Positions 25,568 to 38,474 of a stretch of DNA of 63,917 nucleotides are shown piece by piece. Within the stretch, counting starts at the first letter, position 1; each line of letters opens with the position of its first letter. The position numbers and the translations under genes were made by a program. The notes beneath the pieces were generated by a model. It was not told the origin of the DNA. It saw nothing but the letters and a program-made list of their open reading frames with translations, and made no database searches. The DNA lies in the NCBI GenBank assembly GCA_008931825.1, contig QXVZ01013569.1, positions 2,756 to 66,672 on the forward strand. The letters are read 5' to 3'. The stretch comes from Phallusia fumigata (lineage: Eukaryota > Chordata > Ascidiacea > Phlebobranchia > Ascidiidae).

Positions 25568-28159
25568 AATGCAACCGACTTAATATTCATGGTCAGCACA
25601 AAAGAAGTTGATTTCAAACAGCGTTCTACCTTTGTCATTTGACAACCGACCGTTGTGGCTTTTCCTGAGTACGGAAACTATCAGCTTAACACTGACTGCT
25701 ATAAACTCGCTTCAAACTGACCTATACAAACCCAACATTGCTAGTTTATAGACGCGAAAATTGAAGGGATGAAAACATGTGCCTTTGTTGTTTGCCACTG
25801 CGAACCGAGGTTGCGTCATCTGCTCTCAGCGATCAGCTGACGAGAACGGAAAGAAAAAGGGCTCCGAGCCAAGAGAATAAAGAAAGGTATAGACGTCGTT
25901 TGCCGGCTCGCCTCAAGGTTTCGCAATTTTGTCCACTCAATTATTGAAGAGGTCCACGCGGCTGCACAATTGTGAAATACCGACATACGGAACGGGCGAA
26001 TTTCGCAACATGCTCACTTCCGCCGTTTCGTCATTTGGGATCACGCAATGACGTCAGGAATAAAACATTTCTTTGTTTGTTTTGACAGCTAATCAATTCA
26101 ACATGACCACAATTCAAAATAAGATAACTAAAGCGAATAAACACTGGCAAACATCAATACATAGCCAAATCAACTTGCAACAACAGACATCTGCAATACG
26201 AACTATCAAGCGTGCCATCTCGGCCCTGTATGGAACTGACTGGTGTTGGATATTTTCCGATGTGGTCGATGTTGGTAAAGTGTATTTGCTGTTACCGCCC
26301 ACCGAGAAAAACCAATAACCGGCCGTTGTATGTGTACACGCATTGTACGAATAACACTGAAGACCTACGTCAATCACGTAGCGCGATAAAGGCCCGCTCC
26401 TTTAAGTCAAAACCAAGTGCAGTTGCCTGAAAGAGTTTTGCATAGGACGTACAGGTCGGGACGTCAGGTGTTTCCCAATATTAAGAAGAACTTGCATAGG
26501 TTGCCGACACCTTCGTTTCCTTTCTCTGAGTCAAGTTTCTATCGGTGGACTCTGCACCTACCCAGGGCGAAGTTTCGTAGAGTGTTGCACAATTTTTTAC
26601 TGTAAAGGACTACGTGATACTGCGCAGTTACCTTTGCTTTGAAATATGCCAGGTTCCCTCCCATTTTCCAACCCAAGAGGGGCGTATGTTTGCAATGCGG
26701 CGTTTCTCGTTCCCCCCCACATGACGGACCTAAAACCTAATGTTTGCTATGTCCCAACAACAGTTTTAACCGTTGACCTTTTTCTACGGAAAACAATTCC
26801 AATCCAACGCAATCGATTGAACTTTGGGCTCCACGAATGTTCACAGTTTTTACTAACACAGTAAATCAAAATACGAACTTCATCACTAAAATAAAATATG
26901 TCTCGTTAAATACTGTCGTGCTGGAAAAGCGTGGTTCGTGACACTAATTGACATCAGAGCAATCTTGACAGGTAGATGGTTTATGGGGCAAACTAAAGCG
27001 GTTAAAGCTCACTTATCGGTACGAAATGAAAAATACACGGGTGATGAAACTTGACTTATACACAACATCTGCATTAAGTTGTGGTTATAATTTGACAACC
27101 AACACGAAATATGTTTTTGCAACTTGCTAAACTGCACTTGCGATACAAATACACACCTCGTGTGGCGCTCTGCTGCCAAATCGCAAGGCCCGATCGCTAT
27201 AAAATGCCAGATATAGATGAAAATGATTAAACACGCATGGTTGTTAAGTATCGAGCAAACCCTAGCGGGATATTTGGGAGGCAGCCATATTTAAACATAC
27301 TCTATAAACCCTTGGAAAACTTAATTTTTGCATCTTAAGCACAAAGGGCCTTTTTTGTTTTTACCATATGAAACCTCCAACTTGAGAGAGGAGCGGGAAA
27401 TTCAGCAAACCAGCTCGTTTTAACGACCACTGCTATTCCTTTGTTGCTTGGATTTCGATGCCGCGGGATAGAGGCGCCTCGCGTCACGGTTGATAATTCA
27501 GGCCTGGAGCAACTTACGGGATGGGCAAATGTTTGTGTATTCACTCCAACGCGTGATATTAAATCCCCACACTTTTCAATGCACACTTTTCAACGTCGTT
27601 GTCAACACTTATACTTTATAGTGTTGACAAATCGGACATAAAATTTTGCAACTCGTAAAATAAAAATCTATACCTAGTAGGGAATGAAATAAAATCTATG
27701 CCCAGTAGGCAAAACAAATTGAATTATCAGCTTTTCAAAAATTAATCGTTTGATAAGTTGATGTTACTATCCTAATCTGCTGCTGCTGGAGCCCTTCGAT
27801 CCTGTTGATCTTTGCTCAAAATCCTGTTTAGAATCTCAGTGAACAAAATAAATTTCTTTAAATTTTCATGCGTTTTTTTTTTGTTTTCACTTCGAATAAA
27901 TAACTTGAAATTCAGTGTTCGGTAATATGGGCGTCAAGTGAAGAAACATGGCAACAAAAGCAAAAAGGTTGGTGACAAATAAAGTGGAACCCAAGCGTAT
28001 AAACACTCCTGGTAATATGTAAAAGTTCACTCAGGCAGTAAATAGACTTTGTTATAGAAGTGTAGCGATCTAATCTTCAAAAAAAGCAAACATAAATCAC
28101 AAGGCAGTTGTGCAAACAAAAAAATGCAGTGTCACGCGAGGAAAAACACACAGTGAAGA
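25568..28159. other. Intergenic region upstream of SLC16-like gene and downstream of GPCR
   Basis: 2.6 kb without a recognised gene. It should contain the promoter of the SLC16-like gene and the 3' untranslated region of the GPCR. A 27-base unit occurs twice in tandem near 27660-27712. Short open frames here have no recognisable domains. Confidence 0.5.
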
Positions 28160-31100
28160 TCACGAATGCCGAGTCATGCTTCGTTGCGACGCAGATCTAA
28201 AACTGGAATTATAGTTCCCATGCCCCACCGCGTGGTCGGTGTCGATTTGAACGCACCGACACACGGAGTTCCAGGCCTTCGTCAAAAGCAGCCTGCAAAT
28301 TAAAAGGTTTTTGTCATAAGGTAAAGACACAAGACTTTAAGCAAACGTGTAGTCTGGAACACATCATACAGATCTGTTCATAACTCCTATTATAAATATA
28401 TCCCCAAATAGTTCTTAAAAAACATGCTTTATTAAACGTTTCGGCAATAACCCATGCCATCATTATGCATAAAGCATGTCGATTTTAGGAACTATTTGGC
28501 CTAGTATATTTTTAAAAGGATTTATAAAACAGTTCAAACCTTCAAATAAACGTATAATAGTGCACTCGAAATGTTATACTTTGTATGGCATTTTTTTAAA
28601 GCGCAAAATTTCATAATTCACTTGTTATTTGTTTTTCGTTTTAAAATTATAAATTTTGTATCTACCACTTCGAATTCATCCAGTCGGTTCTTTATCACAA
28701 ACAGTAGACTCACTTGTATTGCTTTCGCATTTTGGCGTTCATGAAGCAGTATATAAGCGGATTCACGCACGAGTTAAACCACGTGATCACACTAGCGAAC
28801 ATGTGAACGCGTGGATCGATCTTCACTGACTTCGGAATAAGATTGACGATGACGCTCGGCAGAAAAAGAATCATAAAAACGATGCAGATTGTGACGCTGA
28901 TGCGAAGCAATCGACGATCCATACTCTGCACGCAGAGATAAATTATATTCTTTTGGACTCGATCAAAGAATGTTTAGAATTATTTTGGATGTAGATAATT
29001 CATCAAACATTTTAGCCACTTGACACATCCGCAACGCATGTACTATGTTGAGAAACATCGGTCAAATCCAACACGAATGTTTTACTGTTTACAAGAGACC
29101 AGAACACACTTCTTGTATGCAACAACACATTCCTCAAACGCCAGATGGTTACAGCGCGGTGGATCGTTTGTTCTGATGCCTTGTCCGAAATTTATAATGG
29201 CCACATTGGTAACACTGCTGTTTTTAAGGTCTGTGTATTTTGGAAATTGGTTTGGTTGTCGCATGGGTGGTTTAGTTGCAAGCAGCGTCTGCTAAGAATT
29301 TTATAACTTACTCTTCGTTTTCGTGCTTCCCTTTCCGTCGCTGTACGTTGGCGTCTAATTCGACTGAAAGAGGAAAATTTAATTTTGAGGTCGGTGAGAC
29401 ATAAAGACAACAGGAAGGAACCTACTGTTTATGCTTGTTGTCCGTTTTCGTTTTAGTATCAGGATTGATCCGTCGGACATTTGAGTTGGCTAACGCTAAA
29501 ACAAACAAGAGTTTATGCAACAACTGTTGTAGAAAACAATGATTCTAACGATTTCTTATTTAATTGCGAACAGGCGGATGGCTTCGGTTTTACCTCACCA
29601 AAATCTAGATACTGTTTGTCTTTACCATGCCGCACAAAATGGGCACTCCAAAACACAAATTTTTACATTAAAAATGTTTATCTTTCTGGAAAAATGCTGT
29701 TGCTTTGTACTTAAAATAAATATATGCAAACATTATCTACCTATCTCATATCTTGGTTTTATTGTTGCAAATATATATATCATAACTTCAGGCATCACCA
29801 ACCTTGCTCTTTCTTCCATTTGGTGTCGTCGCCGCCTACAGTTTGATGAGCAGGAGTGGAGCTTTTGTAATCCGTTCGCGAACCGAGGGTTGGTGGCACC
29901 GGCGAGTCGATGTGGGATTTACTGTCCTCACGATCACTTAATAATGAATTAAATTCCAAATAATACAATTCGTATTTCGTCCCTGGGGCTTTGACCAGAT
30001 GACCCAGTAATATTGGCTGATGGTGGAAGTCTAATTTAGAGCGGCTGTATAGTATTTCTGTTTGACGATATTTAAAATATACACTTTGAATTGCCTTGAT
30101 CCCTTTAAACCGGTCGGACGGTATTGATTTGCGTGCAACTGGAGGGTGTACTTAATTTGTGGTTGAATTGCTGCTGACAAGGTTTGACGTTGACGGGGAC
30201 CGGCAGAAGGCTGATATAAAAAGTAAACTTATTGTTGCCAGTAATCCACTTTGTCAACAATCTTTCAAGACCCAAAGTACAAGTAACAGTTGGTGTGGAT
30301 GTCATTTTTTACGTTTAATCACGCTTTAGGCGTTTGAAAATTTCGTTGCACCAACAATATAATCTGCGCATTGTGGCATAGGTACGTGTTTGATGACTCT
30401 TGCTTGTAACAAGTTACCTGCAAAGACCGACGAGAGAAGACTCATTTTCGTGATCAATCGATTTAAGTTCAAACGAGTCGTCTTCTGCGCTGTTTGCCTC
30501 AGTTTCAAACGGGTTTCTATGCAGGACCGGGCTCGGAGAAATTGGAACCCGTGAAGAGCATGTTCCGTAGCGCCCGCTCTGGCTGTTCTGCGTCCGACTT
30601 CTTTGGTTGCTTAGCGACCGGCCGACGGCACCTGGCAACAAGACATCAGAGACCTTGTGTCAAAGGAAATACAATGCATCCAACATCCTATTACCTCTCC
30701 AATGGGCCAGGGAAATCGTTATGCGTCGTTTAAGAGTTATTGTGCTTGGGATAGGTTTTTTATTTCAACTCAAAAAAAGAAGTCAAATTGCCAATGTTGT
30801 GATTTGAGGATCTTGGTTTCGTATCCACACAAGAACTCTCACAGAAAATGTTACCTTGCGCAGAGTCACCACTTCTTCGTGACAAGTTGAGAACTGCTCT
30901 TCCCGCCTTCCGCGCTGTAAGAAAGATTTTCACGTACAACACGCCCATTATGACGAGTGGCAGAAATTGGAATAGAACTCGGATAAACTGCAGTAATAAA
31001 TATCATTCAAATTTCCTAAATTTCAACGTTCCTTACTTAAAGTGCTTTCAAATTTAGATTGAAAGCTGTAGGTGTTTTTAAACTCACTTGCATGTAATTT

Positions 31101-34100
31101 TGCTCTTGTTTGTTGTACCGGTCGGTCCTGAATACGCACAACGTAAGAGCCGGGTACCAACCGTAGCCGCGATTCGATGCAAAGAAAAATATTGGAAACA
31201 AAAAGGCCGGCGCGAATATCCACGAGATGGCGATGGCAAGAATAATTCGTTTGTGGGTAAAAAGATCATCGTAATGCTCCGGGTAAACGATGCCAATAAA
31301 CCTGTGTGCCAAATACATTTTTCAACTTTAATGTGCCACAGCAACTGAAAAGAGTAGAGATGCAGTTATCTGATGAGTGATTGTTATGTTGCTTGACCAT
31401 AGTTTTGTTTGTAAACAACCCATACCTGTTAACTGTAATGACGAGCAGACAAACAATAGACGTGTATCCGCAGCAGTAGTAGCTGAACGCCATGAAGGAG
31501 CATGTAAAGGAGTTTTCACCGAAGGGCCACGACTGTATGCAAATAGCAACAAATTAGAACATTTGGCTTATTACGACATGGCTTTCTTAATTGGCGGTAA
31601 TTGGGCTGCATATGATTCATGTTAAGGCAGGCCGCACAGCACACGACGCTGCTCCTTGTACCCATTGGGAAATAAACCACATGCCAAGGCCTGCAAAGCG
31701 TGAGATGCTAAATTGAATTAGCCCCTCGACGTGGCTTGCACATAGCAATTGCTGACGCAAAGCTTCTTGTGGATCAAACGCTTTAAATTTATTTTAAATT
31801 AGGTCGCACTTACACAGCAGCAACGTCAACGGACTTGGTAATCTGATTAGTAAATATAAATTGCACGCATACGCGTATATAATTTCGACGTTCCCGCTAC
31901 GTACAGCCTTGGACTCCTGTGGCTTCTTCAACGTTAGCATTAACTTATAGGGTTTAATTGTAACTTTTCTGTTTATGACCGACATCGTGTCACGTGGAAA
32001 AATGACAGGCGGAGTGGTTTATGTCACGTGTGCATCACCTAAACAAAGATGACTATATTTACATTTTATGCGCAAACCTCTTGACGCATTGACATAAGAA
32101 CCTTATGAGCAATTTATGCTAGCGGGCAACTGCGAATTTATGCTAGTCAATTTTATTTTGAACTGTAAAAGTCAGTTTTGGGCTACAAACTATAAATCGG
32201 TCAGTCAATGATCCCCAGATTATCTGACTTAGAAGCTCGTAAATGTTCGTTTTTTGCGAAATTTTGGTGAGGCCAGTCGCCTTACCGAAGCTGACCGAAG
32301 GGTAGAACTCGAACTTTATTATAAGCCTACGGCGAAACCTCTGCATGTATCAAAACCCCTCGTGGGGTCTTGTTAGCCTACTTATGATAAGCACTGTGTT
32401 TGTTCTCGCAAAATTTAAGCGCAATCGATCAATGGCGGGTTTAATTTGCTCTGGTTAGGGGTTAATTATTTTGTACGGCTGTGTTCCGACGACCTGTCCT
32501 TGTATGGTATTCGGGGAAACATTGCGATGAAGCCAGAACCCGTTTGTAATTAATAGCCAATAAAAAACATTATACGCGACATACTGTATATACGCCGAAT
32601 CGATACGTTTTTCTTTTGTTATCGATTTAAAATAGACAAACAGGAAAATTATTACCACCCTATCACTTTTATAATTTATAGTTCCATTGGATGTAGTTTT
32701 TAATTTCCCCCTGCACAGATATACTGTGTATTCCGATTGGTATTGAACAGTAAAAAGTAGTTACATGTGGTTGCTGTATGATTGTAGGTGATCAACATTC
32801 AAACGCCTGGAGGTTTGTTGTTAGTGATCAACGATGCGTAATCGCTTAAATACCGGAGCCGTTCCGCATACTGTGCATTGATCAAAGTAGTTCTTGCGTA
32901 AAAAAATTTCATGCAACGATAACTAGCGGTTGTGTTCAAACGTCCCGATTTGCGAAACGCGTATAATTCCGGCTGAGATTTTAACCTCTGGTTACAGTAT
33001 CTCGTGGGGCCACCGCCTTTAAAGTCAGGTGACGAGGGGACCATCGCCTTAAAAGTCAGGTGACGCATGATAGTCAGGTGACCCACAATGATACGGCGTT
33101 TAGCTTTTCCCGAAACACTTTCTATTGTGGATTATTGCTCAGCGCGTTTTCAGGGATATGTGATCCCTTAAAATTACTGAATATTAAACATCACGGGGTC
33201 TGAGATTCTCCCTACCATGCTCAAAACATTTTATTAATCATGTTTTTATGGTGCCTGTTTAGTTTTTTCTGTGCAAAAGTGTGGATATGTTGAATCTTCA
33301 ATTGCGATTTGCGTTTAAACCAGTTGCTGCCTCTCTTTCATTTAAGTTGATTGTTTCAGTTGTGCAGATGGTCAAAATTGAATCAGAAACTATGACAAAG
33401 CTGATGATTTATATGGCAGCTGTTTGTAAAATCACCAGAGATACATGTATAGTTTCGGACTTTTGCGAAAACACAATGACAAGATGTTTACGATTAATAA
33501 GCCCATTAAAATTTTTTAACCGTACGTTTTTAATTCAGTGTCAATGCACATACGTGCGATTCGTGATTTTGGCTGTAAAGTTTGTCGATGACAATGAATT
33601 AGCTCCCGCGCTAAGCTTGCTAAATAGTCAATCACAACGGCGCGAAGAGAAGTCTAGAATTGTGGCTTTACACCCAATATAGCACTACAAAAGTTTATCG
33701 AATGTTTGTTCGCGACCACAAGCCTGACAAAGAATGTCTTGAAAATAAAATGAATTGTTTTTAAAGTGGGTAATTAAACAAATTGAATATCACAGAATCA
33801 ATTGGTGCAACGTTGTAGAAATTGCCAGAAATTGTAGGGCAACGTCTTAGTAAAATTTGGTGTACCAAAAGATTGCAGTGGCCGTCACTTGATACAACAA
33901 GTCTTGATTTCTTAAGTTACCCCAGAAATAAACCAGCGACGCTTGACCCAAAACCGCTGATGAAACCACTGCCTTTGTGAGTCATTGTGTTTCAACAAAT
34001 TGACGCTTGACCCAAAACCAAGAACAAAGATCGGGAGCCCAGTGCTTCCAACAACGCAGTGAGTCCAGCGGGAGTCCAACAAATCAGTATGTGAGTTGTA

Positions 34101-35549
34101 GAACTCATGGTATCGTTTCCGGCCAAAGCAGCTAGTTCACACGCCCGCATGAAATGTTGAATCGCTGCTGTGCACGTTTTACAAACGCTGTGATTTGGCT
34201 TACCCGCACAAGATACGCGTGTCGCAACTGAGACACAATTCAATTATTAATACCTGTCATTCAAAAGGCCACGATTTTGGGTTGTACACACCGCAAATGT
34301 AGTTTAAAGCTGTTTGTTTGAAAGACAACACGAATTTAAAGTGTTTAGGGTAGCTCACGCTGACACTATGCGTGGTAGAAATAGGGCTAAAGATTACAAT
34401 GTTTTGATTGGCGTATGTTTAATCCTAAAATTGAACGAAAATATTGTTGTGCTAGCATGCAATATTGAATATAAACTATGACCTTAAAGATTGTTATCAG
34501 CAGTTGCGGGATTATAGAAATAGCCTTTTTGGATTGACACTGTAACCTGGTCAAGAAAAATACGTTCATCTACAAATAAATTTAACAAAAACTTCAATAA
34601 AGATAAAGAACGATAAAGATACCATGTGTGCATTCAGCGCACTATGCACGAGCTCGCTCACCCTTAATTCACCCATTGATAACTGAATGACGCAAATTAG
34701 TTTTTATCACGATTTAGTGCGACACGCAACTGTCCAAAACGTCATTTAGAAGCAGAAATGCAGGGTTGTGAAACCCTGATTCATACATACGTTTCTTACA
34801 CGCTTATTCTGTCAAATGTTATTTCCTAAAGATGCGCAAATTCCTACCTTCATCCAGTAGGCAGTGATGTTGAACGGCATCATCGTGGCGGAAGTAAGAA
34901 AGTCAATGGCGCAAAGGTTGGCGATAAAGATGTGAAAAGTCGTCCGCAGCTTTTTGTTCCATATGATTGCCAGAATAGTAAGGAGGTTACCGCTGGATCC
35001 CAGGCAAACGTTGATTAATCCTATAGTGATTCCCAGCGCTCGTAACCCCGACTTGTCTACTCCGCTCATCGCCGAGACATTGGTGGTGAAGTCCGTGGCA
35101 GGTTCTGGAACCAAACTGTTGCCGTAAATGTCTGTCATGTTGCTATACACAAAAGCGTTTTGCGTTGGCAACATATCGGAAGTTGAGTAGATCGTCCTGT
35201 TTACGTTGATTATGTCGTTAGCGAACGCATCGCCTGCTGTTGAAGCGGGTACGAAGGTAAACGTGGCTGTTGCTTCTGACTCTGCCGTTCGACGTTCAAG
35301 CACAGTTGCGTTTATGCTTGATGCACCAGGAATTCTGTAATCGCTATGCGTTTCCGCTACTTCGAGCTTCGTCTCTTTTTGCCCCAGTGGCGTGGCACTT
35401 AAATCTGCCGCCTCGTAACTGGTAACGTTTAAAATATTCCAACCACCGTCATCACGTGTTGCGCCTTCTTCTCGCCTTTGTGACGTCATCATGTGTGCGG
35501 CAGAGCTTGGACGGTCGCCGCTTCCCTGGATATCAACGGTGTTGACCAT
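28160..35549 (-). CDS. Rhodopsin-family G-protein-coupled receptor, GPR84/moody-like, complete
   Basis: Seven-transmembrane receptor, 656 residues in 10 exons, all in phase: 35549-34848, 31532-31426, 31301-31088, 30987-30855, 30631-30418, 29936-29803, 29495-29426, 29363-29312, 28925-28714, 28292-28160. The N-terminal ectodomain of about 170 residues is Ser/Thr-rich with N-glycosylation sites (NVT, NAT, NRT, NMT, NVS). TM1-2 are in exon 1 (GNLLTILAIIWNKKLRTTF), the TM3 Cys in exon 2 (FGENSFTC), and an NRF motif replaces DRY (VITVNRFIGIVYP). TM5 is in exon 4. The third intracellular loop, about 165 residues, is encoded across exons 4-8. TM6-7 follow with NPLIYCFMN. TM7 (HMFASVITWFNSCVNPLIY) most resembles GPR84 and insect moody/Tre1. 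Ligand unknown. The 3.3-kb first intron holds dispersed repeats but no other gene. Confidence 0.9.
28369..28532. repeat. Foldback (inverted) repeat in last GPCR intron
   Basis: Two arms pair with each other: AAATAGTTCTTAAAAAACATG on the left (around 28407-28427) and its imperfect complement AGCATGTCGATTTTAGGAAC on the right (around 28466-28487). A spacer of about 45 bp lies between them. A related single arm occurs at 45690-45775, so this is a dispersed family, probably a non-autonomous transposon. Confidence 0.65.
33938..34019. repeat. Short dispersed repeat with 18-bp direct repeats
   Basis: GACGCTTGACCCAAAACC occurs at 33938-33955 and 34002-34019. Between them lies a segment of about 46 bp (key part CCACTGCCTTTGTGAGTC) that also occurs near 36034-36084. 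The function is unknown; it may be a fragment of an interspersed repeat. It lies in the first GPCR intron. Confidence 0.7.
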
Positions 35550-36033
35550 TTCGATTTTTGCCTTGGCGTGGTAAGTGGTGACAATACTACACAATACCTT
35601 TCATTCAGCTGTGTTTTAAAGTGGATCTAAAAAGCAACCCTTTTGCCAAGTTTCAATGTATTTTTCTTCTTGTGTTCTATTAGATCCATTCAAAAACAAT
35701 AGTTTAACATCGACCATATGTGCCGGATTGTACAGTATATGTAAGGGAGCCGATCGCTCGCTATTTTTTATGTGCGAACAACCGCTAAAAAGGAACGTTG
35801 TAAAGGAAAAGGACATCATCAAAATTATACATTTGTACTAGGAGAATTGAAATTTTAAACAGGCCTTTAGGCACGTAATCGATAACCAGAATAGATTAAA
35901 ACTTAGCCTAAATCACATGTCAATTAGACGGCCAGGGGCCACTTGCATTTTACGTCAATGGTAGTCGATCGTCCGCATTTTGCCGTTAGTATGTTTACCC
36001 TGCGGTCAAAGGTCTCTGCCAAAGAATTAAATC

Positions 36034-36084
36034 CGCTGACGAAACCACTGCCTTTGTGAGTCATTGTGTTTCAACAAATTGACG
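36034..36084. repeat. Second copy of the 33938 dispersed repeat
   Basis: About 50 bp nearly identical to 33953-34004, but without the flanking CTTGACCCAAAACC units. This copy lies outside the GPCR coding region, upstream of its start codon. Confidence 0.65.
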
Positions 36085-36735
36085 AGGCTCAACGAGAAAT
36101 AACAAAAACCCGGATTTTTCCGCTCGGTCCGGCATTCTGTTGACGTTTTTCTCCCAACCAAAAATCTGCCCTTTCGTTAATACCGGCAAAGTTCCGTGCA
36201 TAATAGATGTTTTCTCCATTAGCTTTAAATTTAGTGCCGAAAAGGTGATTGACTGAAAGTGGCGGACACGCGTGGCACGTTTTAAGGAACTTGCAATATT
36301 ACATTTAATTTCTGTTGTCCACTTCTAAGGAAGGTTGAATTACCGACGTTTATTTGATAACATCTTTAAGTTTTCCCAAAATACAGTCGCCGGTGACATG
36401 ACAGCCATGGTATGGAATTCGGAAGTAGATTGTATCGTTTGAACCCGAAATTAAATTTTATTGAGACTTTCGCATGATGTAGTCACGATTTTAATAACAT
36501 ATTTTTCTCCTTTGCGATTTTCTTTAAATCAGTCATATACACCCTTCAAGGCGCTGTATTGGCGCATAATCGATATTCAATGAGACAAAACGAGTTATCT
36601 ATAAAACAAACGTTCCTTCTAACCGCAAAGTAGGATATGAACGTGTCTCTTTGCCTACATAGAAAGTGCAAGGTCGTTGTGAACTTAATGAAGAGCGAAC
36701 GCCAGGTTTTAAGATGGCAACGAGATGGAGAGAAA

Positions 36736-37336
36736 CTGCCTGAAGTCAATATTTTGCAGTTTATTTATCCTGGGAACGCGCGTATATGCAGACGAAAATA
36801 CGTTTTTGGCAACTCGAACAACATTCATCGCAACCCATATAGAGGACCTTCACTTCATAAACAAGTCAGCAGGGCAAACAAACATTGGATGATTTGAAAT
36901 ATTGGATGATTGACGAAATTCTAATACGTCTAAAAATAAACCACTGCCTGGGTAACGTCTATACACTGTTTTCTCTTTTAAACACAGCATTGACCACTTT
37001 GTACAGCGGATCTTGTTTCCTGAAGTTCCCCTTGGNCTGCCTGAAGTCAATATTTTGCAGTTTATTTGTCCTGGGAACGCACGTGTATGCAGACGAAAAT
37101 ACGTTTTTGGCAACTCAGACAACATTCGTCGCAACCCAAAAACCTGAGAGGACCTTCACTACATAAACAAGTCAGGGGGGCAACACTTTGAAACATTGCA
37201 TGATTGACGAAATTCCAATACGTCTAAAAATAAACCACTACCTGGGTAACGTCTATACACTGTTTTCTCTTTTAAACATAGCATTGACCACTTTGTACAG
37301 CGGATCTTGTTGCCTGAAGTTCCCCTTGGGGAGTTA
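36736..37336 (+). repeat. About 300-bp block repeated across contig join (N at 37036)
   Basis: Bases 36736-37035 recur at 37037-37336 with small indels and substitutions. The second copy is itself bounded by an N at 37337. It fits a redundant allelic contig in noncoding DNA. Confidence 0.85.
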
Positions 37337-38474
37337 NCTGGCACGTTTTAATTTAAAGTGGTCATTTGCGGTGTATTGCTGAAATTAGGTGTTGACTCGC
37401 ACGCATTTTATTATTTATAGTGGACTTTCAAGAGCTTCGTGTCAAGAACGCATCTTATATTATTACATAACTAGATAAACACATCCTTTAGATTTAATTT
37501 TAAACCGTCATATGAAATTACAATTATCATTCCAGCCGAATTTAAATGTTAAAATACTCCGACGCGGTTGACAGAACGATCGAATCATGTTGGTGAACTC
37601 ACCTTCATCTCTAGTCGGCGCATTTTTTCAAACTTATTGTCGTTTTTTCTAACTTGCTACTTTATGGAAGTTGTAGCTACAAATTTGGAGACAAAACACA
37701 AATTTAAACCAAAGATCCACACAATGTTTAAAACCTGTCTTTACCTGGTTAGCTCACCGCTCTTTTGCAGCAACCCGTCGAAAACTACTGCAAACTCTGT
37801 TTATCTATCACAAGTGAAAAAGAGCTACCCTTTTATTCGCTATTTGCGCAAGACCCGAAGGCGTAAAACCAAGAGGACAAAGTAAAAAGCTCCCAGTTTG
37901 GATCAACGAAAGGGCAAATACATGTTTGTAAAGCGCAAACTTCGCCTTGCACAATCGATTGTAAAACTTTGTTTTGCGTGGTATGAGGTACAAATTAAAA
38001 TTGCAAGGGTTTCGGAAAATTTTCTCACCACATGTAGTCAACCAGTTAGCCAGCATATAAAAGCGCGTACGTTAATTAATATGCCAGCATCACAGTTTTT
38101 CGAGCCCTGCCGTTCTATTTGTCGCCACAGAAAAAATATTTTGGGGGGGAAACTCACGACGCTGCAAAACATTTCCAAGGCGTCATCTCCACCTTAAACC
38201 CCGTATCTTGATCGGAGGAGGGTGTTTGCCGCCACTGCGATATACAACTGGTTGAAATATTATGTCAGAATGCTGCTATTGACAATCTCACACACAAAAC
38301 ATGGTCTATACTTGATCTCTTAACTAAACTGCAAGCAGGTTATGCCCAACAATTACGAATTTCGAATACTTTTGAGTGGCCAAATAATTTTGAACATTTG
38401 TAGCGAGAAACTTCACCACATATGTGAATTTTTTTGTCAATTATGTCTCTACATTGTAAACATAACACAAAATG

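Larger units (their letters stand above)
35550..38474. other. Region between GPCR start and JmjC gene 3' end
   Basis: 2.9 kb holding the GPCR promoter or 5' untranslated region and the 3' untranslated region of the JmjC gene. It contains a dispersed repeat (36034-36084) and an assembly duplication around the Ns at 37036 and 37337. Open frames on both strands are short and domain-free. Confidence 0.5.

Noticed and set aside
33281-33682. 133-residue open frame on + inside the first GPCR intron
   Set aside because: No domain, signal or paralogue recognised, no splice context, and composition like surrounding AT-rich DNA.
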